From Novosphingobium mangrovisedimenti (GTDB taxonomy: Bacteria; Pseudomonadota; Alphaproteobacteria; Sphingomonadales; Sphingomonadaceae): a stretch of 64,000 nucleotides of DNA. Position numbers and translations under genes: made by a program. The stretch spans positions 248,001-312,000 of the forward strand of contig NZ_JANZXA010000002.1 of assembly GCF_025153475.1 (NCBI RefSeq), in the 5' to 3' direction. This document shows positions 8,087 through 16,554 of the stretch, piece after piece (position 1 is the first letter of the stretch; every line of letters begins with the position of its first letter). Under the pieces are notes generated by a model. That model saw only the letters and a list, made by a program, of their open reading frames with translations, was not told where the DNA came from and made no database searches.

Positions 8087-9553
8087 TCAATTCTTCCGCG
8101 GCGCCGAAACCTTGGACGCTTTGGCAGCAAACTGCACCGCACCGCTCCCCGAAACGGTGAAGCGATAGGCCTCGTTCATGCCTTTCTTGCCCGAATGGGT
8201 GAACGCCAGCACGCGTTCGCCGTCGGTGCGCACGTGGCAGATGCCGAAGTTGGTCCGCTCGAAAGCGAAGAAGCGCCGCCCGGCCTTGTCCTCGGTATAG
8301 CCGATCACCTTGAAGAACGCGGCCAGCTCGGTGATGAAGATCACCGCCGGGGTGGTGCGCGACGCCTTGCCAAGGGCCGCCATCAGCGTTGCGCGCGGGT
8401 GGATGTATTCCTTGGCCGCGCTTTCATCGCCCGAGGAGATCAGCGAGACCACCGGCCCCGCTTCCATCAGCATTTCCATGTCGAAATCGGCAGACCCATG
8501 GTGCGGCGCCTTCAGGATCTCGCAGCGCAGCGCGGCCGCAGGAAGGGCCTGCCGCAGGCGCTGGCCCGCTTCCTGGTTCATGTCGCCCGTGAACAGGAAA
8601 CGCACATTGCCATAACGCAGGCGCATCGCGATCGAGTGCCCGTTGATGGTGTGGCTTGCCGAGAGGCTGCCGCCCGTCACTTCCTCGGTGCCGAGCATCA
8701 GCGCGGCATCGTCGGGCGGATCGCGCAGGAAACGCAGTCCGGGACCTGCCGGGGTATCCTCGACGATAGGCCCGAGCAACTCGACATGGACATCCTCGAC
8801 GGCAAGGAAGTCGAATGCGTCGCTGACGGTGTAATCGATCCGGCGACGTTCGATGGGCGCACCGGTCACCGCCAGGACGCGCGGCTCCCATGCGTCGAGG
8901 GTCTCGCACCAGCTCTCGAACGGCGCATTGCGTTCCTCGGCGGGAAGCGCGCCGGGATCGTCGACGAGGCCGGTGATGAAAGTCTCGCCGCCGACCTCGG
9001 TCGTCGACCCGAGCTTCTCGACATCCCGGCGCCGCGTGCCGTCGGGCTTGCTGCCGGGGCGCTTGACGATGCCGTTGTGGTAATAGCGCCTGGGCGCCAC
9101 GAAAATGCGCTTGCGCGCCCGGCTGTCCGTCTCGGAACGACGCAAGTCGTTGAGCCCGTCGAAGTGATCCGCATCGCCATGCGTCACGAGCATCAGGTCC
9201 ACCACCAGCGGGCTGGCATCCGACGTGCCGCGAAAACGCGCGGCGGCGTGGCGGGCGAAAAGCTGGTTGTCGCCGCCGTCGATGAAGATCACCTTGCCGC
9301 CGGGCGTTTCAAGGATCAGGCCGTCGCCCTGCTGCACGTCGATCATCGACAGCTTCAGGATCGGCGTATCGCGCAATTTCGCCGAAGCGCGAATGCGGCC
9401 CTCGTCGATCACCGCCCCGTCGTGGCCGATCACGCGCACGCGCTGGTCGGGACCGTTGCCCGGCACGATCTCGACCCGATCACCCCAATAGTATTGCCAG
9501 GTCGATCCGTCGTCCCGCCGCAAGTCGACAATGTCGTCGTCAAGGTATTTCAT
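8087..9553 (-). CDS. ComEC/Rec2-like metallo-beta-lactamase-fold hydrolase
   Basis: A 488-residue soluble hydrolase of the metallo-beta-lactamase superfamily, closest to the stand-alone counterpart of the ComEC C-terminal domain. The zinc-binding motif THGDADH is at residues 124-130, a second metal-ligand region FTGDMNQEA follows, and KAPHHGSADF is the typical late motif of this subgroup. There is no signal peptide or membrane segment, so it is not a DNA-uptake channel itself. The N-terminal about 65 residues form an additional small domain with WQYYWGDRVEIV. ATG 9553 has GGGAGAGAG upstream. Substrate unknown: nucleic acid or a small phosphodiester are possibilities. Confidence 0.82.
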   Translation of the reverse strand: MKYLDDDIVDLRRDDGSTWQYYWGDRVEIVPGNGPDQRVRVIGHDGAVIDEGRIRASAKLRDTPILKLSMIDVQQGDGLILETPGGKVIFIDGGDNQLFARHAAARFRGTSDASPLVVDLMLVTHGDADHFDGLNDLRRSETDSRARKRIFVAPRRYYHNGIVKRPGSKPDGTRRRDVEKLGSTTEVGGETFITGLVDDPGALPAEERNAPFESWCETLDAWEPRVLAVTGAPIERRRIDYTVSDAFDFLAVEDVHVELLGPIVEDTPAGPGLRFLRDPPDDAALMLGTEEVTGGSLSASHTINGHSIAMRLRYGNVRFLFTGDMNQEAGQRLRQALPAAALRCEILKAPHHGSADFDMEMLMEAGPVVSLISSGDESAAKEYIHPRATLMAALGKASRTTPAVIFITELAAFFKVIGYTEDKAGRRFFAFERTNFGICHVRTDGERVLAFTHSGKKGMNEAYRFTVSGSGAVQFAAKASKVSAPRKN

Positions 9554-9631
9554 GACACTCTCTCCCGATACGACAAGTCTGCTTGACCAGTATTACCGGA
9601 GCATGTCGGAGATTATCATGCATCAAAACAG

Positions 9632-9657
9632 AAAGGGCCGCGAAATCGCGGCCCTTT
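9632..9657 (-). terminator. Rho-independent terminator of pnp
   Basis: Perfect 11-base arms (9632-9642 and 9647-9657) with a four-base loop, GC-rich core flanked by A/T so that the transcript from either side ends in U. It lies 77 bases past the pnp stop and 79 bases before the start of the MBL gene, and most likely ends the pnp transcript. Confidence 0.8.
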
Positions 9658-9733
9658 CATCTTTTTCATCCCTGCCACCGGGGCAGGAGGCAACCGGTCA
9701 GCCGTCCCTGGGGCCGCTGACCGGTTCTGCCGA

Positions 9734-12016
9734 TCAGTCTTCCTTCAGAAACGCCGGCATGTGGTCGGGATCGCCGCCACCGCCGTTGTCGCCACCACGG
9801 TCGCGGCGCGGACCACGGTCACGGTCACGGCCGCCACCGCCGCCACGACGCGGGCCACGGCGATCGCCGCGATCGCCACCACGGTCACCGCGCGGTTCGC
9901 GGGGCGGACGGGTGTCCTCCAACTCCTCGCCGGTTTCCTGGTCGACCACGCGCATCGACAGGCGGACCTTGCCGCGGTTGTCGATCTCGAGGACCTTGAC
10001 CTTCACTTCCTGGCCTTCCGACACGACATCGGTCGGCTTCTCGACGCGCTCGTTCTTCATTTCGGAGACGTGGACGAGACCGTCCTTGCCGCCCATGAAG
10101 TTCACGAAGGCACCGAAGTCGACGATGTTGACGACCTTGCCGGTGTAAATCTTGCCGACCTCCGGTTCCTCGACGATGCCCTGGATCCAGGCCTTGGCAG
10201 CCTCGATCTGGTTGATGTCGGAGGAGGAGATCTTGATCACGCCTTCGTCGTCGATGTCGACCTTGGCGCCGGTCTCGGCAACGATCTCGCGGATCACCTT
10301 GCCGCCGGTGCCGATGACGTCGCGGATCTTCGACTTGTCGATCTGGATCGTCTCGATGCGCGGTGCGTGGGCCGAAAGCTCGGTGCGGGCCGAGCCGAGG
10401 GCCTTCTGCATTTCACCCAGAATGTGCGCGCGGCCGGCCTTCGCCTGCTCCAGCGCCTTACCCATGATTTCCTTGGTGATGCCGGCGATCTTGATGTCCA
10501 TCTGCATCGTGGTGATGCCGTTCTCGGTGCCGGCCACCTTGAAGTCCATGTCGCCGAGGTGGTCCTCGTCGCCCAGAATGTCCGAAAGGACCGCGAACTC
10601 TTCGCCTTCGAGGATCAGGCCCATGGCGATGCCCGAAACCGGACGCTCGATGGGAACGCCCGCGTCCATCATCGACAAACAGCCGCCGCAGATCGTCGCC
10701 ATCGAGGACGAGCCGTTGGACTCGGTGATGTCGGACAGGATGCGGATGGTGTAGGGGAAGTCCTCCTTCGAGGGCAGCACCGGGTGCAGCGCGCGCCATG
10801 CCAGCTTGCCGTGGCCGATCTCGCGACGGCCCGGGGCGCCGAAGCGGCCCACTTCGCCGACCGAGTAGGGCGGGAAGTTGTAGTGCAGCATGAACGGCGA
10901 GTACGACAGGCCTTCGAGGCCGTCGATCATCTGCTCGGCGTCCTTGGTGCCCAGCGTGGTGGTGCAGATCGCCTGCGTTTCACCGCGGGTGAACAGCGCC
11001 GAACCGTGGGTGCGCGGCAGGAAGCCGACCATCGATTCGATCGGGCGGACCTGATCGAGCGCGCGGCCATCGATGCGGGTGCCGTCCTTGAGGATGGCGC
11101 CGCGAACGATGTCCGCTTCCACCTTCTTCATGGTCTTGATGGCGACCATCTGGGTCTGCGCGTCGGCGTCGGCGAAGGCTTCCTTGGCCTTGGCACGCGC
11201 CTCGTTGAGCGCGTTCGAGCGGGCCGACTTGTCGGTCAGCTTGTAGGCGGCGGCAACGTCTGCGCCGACCACGTCCTTGAGCTTGTCCTTGATCGCCGAG
11301 TTATCGCTGATCGCGATTTCCCAGGGCTCCTTGGCAGCCTTTTCGGCAAGGTCGATGATGAGGTTGGCGACCTTCTTGCACTCGTCATGCGCGAACATGA
11401 CGGCGCCGAGCATCTCGTCCTCGGTCAGCTCCTTGGCTTCCGATTCCACCATCATCACGGCTTCGCCGGTGGCGGCGACGACGAGGTCGAGGCGCCCGTC
11501 CTCGAGAGCAGTGGTCTGCTTCGGGTTGAGCACGTATTCGCCATCGATGAAGCCGACGCGGCAGGCGCCGATCGGGCCCATGAAGGGAACGCCGGAAATG
11601 GTGAGAGCGGCCGAAGCGGCGATCATGGCAACGATGTCGGGCTCGGTCTCGCCGTCATAGGACATGACCTGCGCGATGCAGTTGATCTCGTTGTAGAAGC
11701 CTTCGGGGAACAGCGGGCGCACCGGACGGTCGATCAGGCGGCTGGTCAGCGTTTCCTTTTCGGTCGCGCCGCGTTCACGCTTGAAGAAGCCACCGGGGAT
11801 ACGGCCGGCGGACGAAAACTTTTCCTGGTAGTGGACGGTGAGCGGGAAGAAGTCCTGGCCTTCCTTCACCGACTTGGCGGCCGTGACAGCGCACAGCACG
11901 ACAGTTTCGCCATAAGTGGCGAGGACCGCGCCGTCGGCCTGACGGGCAATGCGGCCGGTTTCAAGGGTGAGGGTCTTTCCGCCCCACTCCATCGATACGG
12001 TTTTGACGTCGAACAT
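9734..12016 (-). CDS. pnp: Polyribonucleotide nucleotidyltransferase
   Basis: Phosphorolytic 3'-5' exoribonuclease of the RNA degradosome, also able to polymerise RNA. The 760-residue protein has the canonical order: first RNase PH domain (about 10-140), linker helices, second RNase PH domain with [18 protein letters not shown] and the catalytic [21 protein letters not shown] domain ([15 protein letters not shown]) and S1 domain ([19 protein letters not shown]). The last about 55 residues are a low-complexity tail rich in Arg, Gly and Asp ending [10 protein letters not shown]; such tails are common in alphaproteobacteria and probably bind RNA or a degradosome partner. It follows rpsO in the usual order and has a stem-loop in its leader. 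Confidence 0.98.
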   Translation of the reverse strand: MFDVKTVSMEWGGKTLTLETGRIARQADGAVLATYGETVVLCAVTAAKSVKEGQDFFPLTVHYQEKFSSAGRIPGGFFKRERGATEKETLTSRLIDRPVRPLFPEGFYNEINCIAQVMSYDGETEPDIVAMIAASAALTISGVPFMGPIGACRVGFIDGEYVLNPKQTTALEDGRLDLVVAATGEAVMMVESEAKELTEDEMLGAVMFAHDECKKVANLIIDLAEKAAKEPWEIAISDNSAIKDKLKDVVGADVAAAYKLTDKSARSNALNEARAKAKEAFADADAQTQMVAIKTMKKVEADIVRGAILKDGTRIDGRALDQVRPIESMVGFLPRTHGSALFTRGETQAICTTTLGTKDAEQMIDGLEGLSYSPFMLHYNFPPYSVGEVGRFGAPGRREIGHGKLAWRALHPVLPSKEDFPYTIRILSDITESNGSSSMATICGGCLSMMDAGVPIERPVSGIAMGLILEGEEFAVLSDILGDEDHLGDMDFKVAGTENGITTMQMDIKIAGITKEIMGKALEQAKAGRAHILGEMQKALGSARTELSAHAPRIETIQIDKSKIRDVIGTGGKVIREIVAETGAKVDIDDEGVIKISSSDINQIEAAKAWIQGIVEEPEVGKIYTGKVVNIVDFGAFVNFMGGKDGLVHVSEMKNERVEKPTDVVSEGQEVKVKVLEIDNRGKVRLSMRVVDQETGEELEDTRPPREPRGDRGGDRGDRRGPRRGGGGGRDRDRGPRRDRGGDNGGGGDPDHMPAFLKED

Positions 12017-12092
12017 AGAGAGTTTCCTCAGGCCCGCGGGCCCTATTGCACGCGCGGGGTTTACTGCCGGGGATACCGTCCCGGTCCGGTGT

Positions 12093-12110
12093 GGGGCCTT
12101 TTATGGCCCC
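12093..12110 (-). promoter_or_regulatory. Stem-loop in the pnp leader
   Basis: Six-base GC arms (GGGGCC/GGCCCC) around an A/T loop, about 77-94 bases before the pnp start within the 181-base rpsO-pnp gap. In enterobacteria a leader stem is cut by RNase III and PNPase to autoregulate pnp; position and form fit that role here, but this is inference. Confidence 0.4.
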
Positions 12111-12164
12111 CAGGCCCCCCGCCGGATTGCGAGGATACCCAAATGGGTTGCCCGGATACAAGAA

Positions 12165-12183
12165 GCGGCCCGCTGGGGGCCGC
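12165..12183 (-). terminator. Hairpin after rpsO (likely attenuating terminator)
   Basis: Arms GCGGCCC (12177-12183 on the coding strand side) and GGGCCGC separated by five bases, followed on the minus strand by a T-rich stretch (TTCTTGT). It is 15 bases past the rpsO stop. It probably partly terminates or protects the rpsO transcript before pnp. Confidence 0.6.
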
Positions 12184-12197
12184 CTCCACTTCGGTGC

Positions 12198-12467
12198 TTA
12201 CTTACGCAGACCGAGCTTTTGGATCAGGGCGTTGTAGCGCTCGACGTCCTTCTTCTTGAGGTAGTCGAGCAGCGAGCGGCGCTTGTTGACCATGGCCAGC
12301 AGACCGCGACGCGAGTGATTGTCCTTGTGGTGCGTCTTGAAGTGTTCGGTCAGGTTGCGGATGCGCTCGGTGAGGATCGCGACCTGGACTTCCGGGCTAC
12401 CCGTGTCGCCAGTGGCGCGGGCGTTGTCCGAAATGATTTCCGTCTTCTTTTCTGCAGTAACCGACAT
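12198..12467 (-). CDS. rpsO: 30S ribosomal protein S15
   Basis: Primary 16S rRNA-binding protein of the 30S subunit platform. The 89-residue length is exactly standard. Family blocks visible: [40 protein letters not shown] and [24 protein letters not shown]. It starts five bases after the truB stop, suggesting translational coupling. The next gene downstream is pnp, the conserved order. Confidence 0.98.
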   Translation of the reverse strand: MSVTAEKKTEIISDNARATGDTGSPEVQVAILTERIRNLTEHFKTHHKDNHSRRGLLAMVNKRRSLLDYLKKKDVERYNALIQKLGLRK

Positions 12468-12472
12468 TCAAT

Positions 12473-13474
12473 TTACTCCGCGACATCCGAAAGATTGAAC
12501 CCCCTGACGACGCGTGCGTCTCCGCCCGAAAGCTCCATCAGCGCGACCGGAACTCTTCCTTCACGCACCCAATGCAGCCCGTCTTCCTGGGGCAGCCCGG
12601 TCAGAACGCGGCCCTGTCGGACCGCCCTTGCCTGCTCCGGACTGAGGTCGATGGCCGGGATGTCGTCCAGCCCCGCCTCCAGTGGCAAGAGTATCTGTTC
12701 AAGAGGCGCGCCCTTACCCGTTTCGTTCAATTTGTCCAGCGAAATCGCATGGGACAGGTCGAACGGGCCGGCCTTGACGCGGCGCAGCATGGTCACCGTG
12801 CCGCAGGTGCCCAGCGCATGGGCAATGTCGCGCGCCAGCGAGCGGATATAAGTGCCCTTGGAGACATGGGCACGGAAAGTCACGTCCTGAAGCCCCTCCC
12901 CTTCAGGAGAGGGGGTGGGGTGGGGCCCATCGGCAGACACTGCGCTGCGCGGAGAAGCCCCACCCCCAGCCCCTCCCCTGAAGGGGAGGAGAGATAAGGC
13001 AAATATCTCCACGCTGCGCGACTTCAGCTTCACGTCCTCACCCGCGCGCGCCAGGTCATAGGCGCGCTGGCCGTCGACCTTCAGCGCCGAATAAGCGGGC
13101 GGCACCTGCTCGATCGGGCCGGTAAAGCGCGACAGCACCGCTTCCACCTGATCGCGCGTGGGCCGCACGTCGCTCTCGGCGATCACCGCGCCTTCCAGAT
13201 CGAGCGTGTCCGTCTCGCGTCCGAACTGCACCGTGAACTCATAGATCTTGCTGGCATCGAGCATGCGCCCGGTCAGCTTGGTCGCCTCGCCCAGCGCGAT
13301 GGGCAGGATGCCACTTGCCAGCGGATCGAGCGTGCCGCCATGGCCGACCTTGGTCTTCTTGCCATACCCAGCCTCGCGCAGGTTGCGCTTGACGGCGGCC
13401 ACAGCCTGGGTCGAACCGAGGCCGATCGGCTTGTCGAGGATGATCCAGCCATGCGGTGTCGGGGGAAGCGTCAT
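12473..13474 (-). CDS. truB: tRNA pseudouridine(55) synthase with repeat-encoded insert
   Basis: Makes pseudouridine 55 in the T loop of tRNAs. The 333-residue protein shows GWIILDKPIGLGSTQAV, the catalytic-Asp block VGHGGTLDPLASGILPIALGEATK, KVDGQRAYDLARAGE and SKGTYIRSLARDIAHALG. Between VEIFALSLL and VTFRAHVSKGTYIRS (about residues 163-196) lies a stretch of roughly 30 residues (PFRGGAGGG ... PTPSPEGEG) that is not part of the family. It is encoded by a GC-rich inverted repeat at 12895-12989. The insertion keeps the frame and sits in a surface loop just before a core strand, so the enzyme is probably still functional. ATG 13474. Confidence 0.95.
   Translation of the reverse strand: MTLPPTPHGWIILDKPIGLGSTQAVAAVKRNLREAGYGKKTKVGHGGTLDPLASGILPIALGEATKLTGRMLDASKIYEFTVQFGRETDTLDLEGAVIAESDVRPTRDQVEAVLSRFTGPIEQVPPAYSALKVDGQRAYDLARAGEDVKLKSRSVEIFALSLLPFRGGAGGGASPRSAVSADGPHPTPSPEGEGLQDVTFRAHVSKGTYIRSLARDIAHALGTCGTVTMLRRVKAGPFDLSHAISLDKLNETGKGAPLEQILLPLEAGLDDIPAIDLSPEQARAVRQGRVLTGLPQEDGLHWVREGRVPVALMELSGGDARVVRGFNLSDVAE
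12895..12989. repeat. Palindromic repeat element inserted in frame in truB
   Basis: Left arm 12895-12926 and right arm 12957-12989 are nearly perfect reverse complements (about 30 of 32 positions), around a 30-base centre. Each arm itself contains smaller inverted repeats of the CCTCCCC/GGGGAGG type. The encoded peptide is rich in G, P and S. The structure is that of a mobile palindromic repeat like those scattered between sphingomonad genes, comparable in behaviour to the Rickettsia palindromic elements that insert in frame in proteins. Confidence 0.85.
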
Positions 13475-13522
13475 CCCGACCCCATGTGCGCCGTGGCCGG
13501 ATTGGTCAACGGCGCGCGCGGA

Positions 13523-13900
13523 TCACTTTTCCGGCGCGTCCTTCTTCTTGTGCTTCGACGGCGGCCCGTCGACCTTCTCGAACGATGTGAAGGGATAACG
13601 CTGGCCATGGATGTAGACCGCGCTCCACCTGTCGAGCGTGCCGTTGGGGCGCGTATCGATGGCAATGAATTCGACGAACGGCAGGTCCGGCGAAAATCCC
13701 ATCAGTTCGGCCTTGTACCAGTTCCTGCGGCTGTCCTCGAAATAGACCGTCCGGTTCCCGTCCGAGCGCCAGTTCCAGACGCCGCCGTGGTTGGCAAAGG
13801 GCACCGAGGCCTCGGCCTGCGGCCTGGCCTCGTCGGCCATGGCGGAAAGGGGCGCAGCGGCCATGAGAACGGCGGGAATGAGCAGAGAAAGGCGTCTCAT
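13523..13900 (-). CDS. Small secreted protein (possibly DUF6491)
   Basis: A 125-residue protein with a signal peptide (MRRLSLLIPAVLMAAAPLSAMA, cleavage before DEA) and a mature part of about 100 residues containing WNWRSDGNRTVYFEDSRRNWYKAE and a lysine-rich tail. It resembles small secreted sphingomonad proteins annotated DUF6491; the assignment is from memory of the sequence pattern and not certain. No cysteines, no membrane anchor. It is 48 bases upstream of truB on the same strand, so may be read into that operon. Confidence 0.65.
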   Translation of the reverse strand: MRRLSLLIPAVLMAAAPLSAMADEARPQAEASVPFANHGGVWNWRSDGNRTVYFEDSRRNWYKAELMGFSPDLPFVEFIAIDTRPNGTLDRWSAVYIHGQRYPFTSFEKVDGPPSKHKKKDAPEK

Positions 13901-14026
13901 CGCAAGTCTCCTTCTTATCGATCAGCTTCCCCGCGCACTCCAGATCGTCATCGCCCGCCGGACCGGCAAGGCAATGGGACAAAGTGATACAAACCTGAAC
14001 TGCCGATAAAGGCGCGCTGCCCGCGC

Positions 14027-14713
14027 TCAGGCCCCGGCGACCAGCCGCGCGAGGTGCATGTAATAGTCGCCGAGCCACATCACGGGCGGAACGACCACGC
14101 GCTCGATGATTCCCCAGCCCGGAAACAGCCGCGGAAGCACCAGCAGCACGAGAAACAGCAAGGCAAAGCCGAAGGGACGCAGCTTCGCGTAAGTCCGGGC
14201 CGCAGAAGGCGGCAGCAGACCCTCGACGATATGCGATCCGTCGAAGGGCGGAATCGGCAGTAGGTTGAAGAACGCCAGGAAGACGTTGATCATGATGAAG
14301 TTGCCGAAGTTGTCCGCCAGAAACTGGAGGGACGGGGCCGCACTGTCACCCGCAAGACGGACCAGCAGCCCCAGCAGCACCGCGCCGATGGCCGCCAGCA
14401 CCAGGTTCATCGCCGGCCCGGCCGCCGCGACGGCCATCATGCCCCGGCGCGGATCGCGCAGGCGCCACTTGTTGACCGGCACCGGCTTGGCCCAACCGAA
14501 CGCGGTATGCGTGGTCAGCCACAGGATTGCGGGCAGGATGATCGTGCCGAAGGGATCGACATGGCGCAGCGGGTTGAAGCTGAGCCGGCGCTGTTCGTGC
14601 GCGGTCGGATCACCCAGCAGCCGCGCGGTCCAGCCGTGGGCGACTTCATGGAACACGATCGCGATGATCAGGGGAATGATGATCGCTGCGGCCTGCAGCA
14701 GGAAATCGTTCAT
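14027..14713 (-). CDS. Site-2 protease family zinc metalloprotease
   Basis: Membrane-embedded metalloprotease of the small S2P/M50 group. The 228-residue protein has six hydrophobic segments; the first carries the zinc site HEVAH (about residues 22-26) and a later one FNLLPIPPFDGSHI, equivalent to the NPDG/LDG second metal-ligand motif. There is no PDZ domain, which separates it from RseP. WAKPVPVN is typical of the group. Substrate unknown. It stands between the secreted-protein gene and the sulfotransferase, with no sign of an anti-sigma partner nearby. Confidence 0.85.
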   Translation of the reverse strand: MNDFLLQAAAIIIPLIIAIVFHEVAHGWTARLLGDPTAHEQRRLSFNPLRHVDPFGTIILPAILWLTTHTAFGWAKPVPVNKWRLRDPRRGMMAVAAAGPAMNLVLAAIGAVLLGLLVRLAGDSAAPSLQFLADNFGNFIMINVFLAFFNLLPIPPFDGSHIVEGLLPPSAARTYAKLRPFGFALLFLVLLVLPRLFPGWGIIERVVVPPVMWLGDYYMHLARLVAGA

Positions 14714-14763
14714 GCCCTACATCTAGGGATGCCCCCGAAGACCGGCAATGGCGCAAGTGCCGC

Positions 14764-15684
14764 TCAGACCGGATAGCCCAGCTCTTCCAGCGGAAGATCG
14801 CGCATTTCCAGCAGGCGCCGGTTGCTGTGCGGGTAATGCTCGGCGATGCGCTGCTGCAAGCGGCCGGAAAGCCGCGCTGGATTGCGGTTGATCGCCGGCA
14901 TCCGTCCGACCAGCCACTTCGCCCCATGGCGCAGCACTTGCCCGCCCGGCAGGTCGACGATCCGGTCCTTGTTGACCACCGACTGGCGCGTAAACAGGTT
15001 CACGCCGCGCATCACCGTCAGCCCGGCCGCGCCCAGCGACCGGTTCGCCCGCTCTCCCTCCGGCGGCAGGTCCTCCAGCGCGAGGCCAAGATCGGCTTCC
15101 ATACGCGCGATCAGCGTGGAACGGTCGCTGAGCCACTCGTAGGGGTAGACGTGCACCCGGTCGGCGCCGAACAGGCTGTCATAGTGGGCCACGAGACGAT
15201 CGTACTCGAAGTGCTCGAACTCGAAGACCGGCGCCTTCCACGGCCTGGTCAGGGCCCCGCGGACATAGCGGGCGGTTTCAAAGTAGCGCCGCGGCCCCCA
15301 TGTCCCGCCGCCGGAGACGTATTGCGCATAGCTTGCCCGGCAGATGTCGAACTGGTTGCGGATGAACAGGACGATCCGCGCCTCGGGAAAGACCGCCTTT
15401 ATCCGGCGGGCCATCTCCGGGGCCAGAAAGCCGTGAAGGCCGCCGTTGTGGATATAGCCCGAAAGGTTTTCCTCGCTGAGCAGAACGGGCCGGTTGCGGC
15501 CGTTGAGCGAGAGCACCCGGCGCGCCTCTTCAGGGCAGAAATGCATTCCGGCAGGTGCTATGAAGGCGTCCTGCACGGTCTTGCGCGGGATGTAGTCGTG
15601 GCTGGTGGCACGCGGAAACACCTGCTTCTGCAGCCAGGTCGTGGCCGTCTTGTGATATCCCAGATGGACAATCGTGCTCTGCAT
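14764..15684 (-). CDS. Sulfotransferase-like protein
   Basis: Likely PAPS-dependent sulfotransferase. From ATG 15684 it has 306 residues. The N-terminal VHLGYHKTATTWLQK matches the 5'-phosphosulfate-binding loop, and RIVLFIRNQFDICRASYAQYV matches the 3'-phosphate-binding region with the conserved Arg and Ser. There is no signal peptide, so the enzyme would act in the cytoplasm, on a glycan, lipid or small molecule that the context does not reveal. The frame is open far upstream, but through the tdk region, which is clearly used in another frame. Confidence 0.75.
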   Translation of the reverse strand: MQSTIVHLGYHKTATTWLQKQVFPRATSHDYIPRKTVQDAFIAPAGMHFCPEEARRVLSLNGRNRPVLLSEENLSGYIHNGGLHGFLAPEMARRIKAVFPEARIVLFIRNQFDICRASYAQYVSGGGTWGPRRYFETARYVRGALTRPWKAPVFEFEHFEYDRLVAHYDSLFGADRVHVYPYEWLSDRSTLIARMEADLGLALEDLPPEGERANRSLGAAGLTVMRGVNLFTRQSVVNKDRIVDLPGGQVLRHGAKWLVGRMPAINRNPARLSGRLQQRIAEHYPHSNRRLLEMRDLPLEELGYPV

Positions 15685-15842
15685 GCGATCCCGCTTCGTT
15701 CTTTTCCATCGCGCTGCGGCGATCTTTGCCGAAGGAGGTTGCAGGAAAATTTCAATGCATTGCAAGGCAACCGGGGTGCGCATGCGGGGGACCGCCCTCG
15801 CCGCGCGTCCACCTGCACGCACGAGCCTGCCCGAGAGGGCGC

Positions 15843-16433
15843 TCAGCGGCCCAGCGCCTCGCTGAAATGGCGGCGACACAAAGCAACATAGCGGTCGTTG
15901 CCGCCGATTTCGGTTTGCGCGCCGTCGCTCACCGCCATCCCCCCGTCGTCCACGCGCAGGTTCATCGAAGCCTTGCGCCCGCAGTGGCAAACTCCTTTGA
16001 GCTCGACCAGCGTATCGGCAATTCCCAGCAGGACCGCCGAGCCGGGAAACAGGTCTCCGCGAAAATCCGTGCGCAGCCCATAGCACAGCACGGGAATGCC
16101 CACCTTGTCGGCAAGGTCCGCGCATTGCCACACCTGCCGGGGCGTGAGAAACTGCGCCTCGTCCACCAGCACGCAGGAAAGCGGCTCCACGGCATGAACC
16201 GCCTTCACCTCCCCGAGCAGGTCGGTGGCCTCCGAAAAGCGGCAGGCGCTCGCATGCAGGCCGATCCGGCTTTCGATCGCATGGCCATCGCCCCGCTCCC
16301 CGCTGCGGTCGTCGATCGCGGCTGTCCAGAGCATCGTGCGCATGCCGCGTTCGTTGTAGTTGAAGTTCGCCTGCAGCAGCGTGGTGGATTTGCCCGCATT
16401 CATGCTGGCATAATAAAAGTAGAGCTTGGCCAT
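15843..16433 (-). CDS. tdk: Thymidine kinase
   Basis: Phosphorylates thymidine to dTMP in the salvage pathway; type II bacterial form. The 196-residue protein begins MAKLYFYYASMNAGKSTTLLQ, with the P-loop at residues 10-17. It continues with VDEAQFLTPRQV carrying the catalytic Glu, GLRTDFRGDLFPGS, and the zinc-binding Cys pairs (CHCGRKA and the later CRRHF). Start ATG 16433 is fixed by the family N-terminus. Divergent from the DUF1963 gene, 121 bases apart. Confidence 0.95.
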   Translation of the reverse strand: MAKLYFYYASMNAGKSTTLLQANFNYNERGMRTMLWTAAIDDRSGERGDGHAIESRIGLHASACRFSEATDLLGEVKAVHAVEPLSCVLVDEAQFLTPRQVWQCADLADKVGIPVLCYGLRTDFRGDLFPGSAVLLGIADTLVELKGVCHCGRKASMNLRVDDGGMAVSDGAQTEIGGNDRYVALCRRHFSEALGR

Positions 16434-16554
16434 CGTGACTGGGGATAACACTCCCCGTTGCACCGTGCACGGGATTGCCCCCGCTTCTCCCCGCTTGAAT
16501 GAAATTAACCATCCTTCTCTAAGAGAAGCCTGCCGAATACGTGCGGAGGGAGGC

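Noticed and set aside
9761..12259. Open frame of 832 codons on the plus strand
   Set aside because: Antisense to pnp, with no domain.
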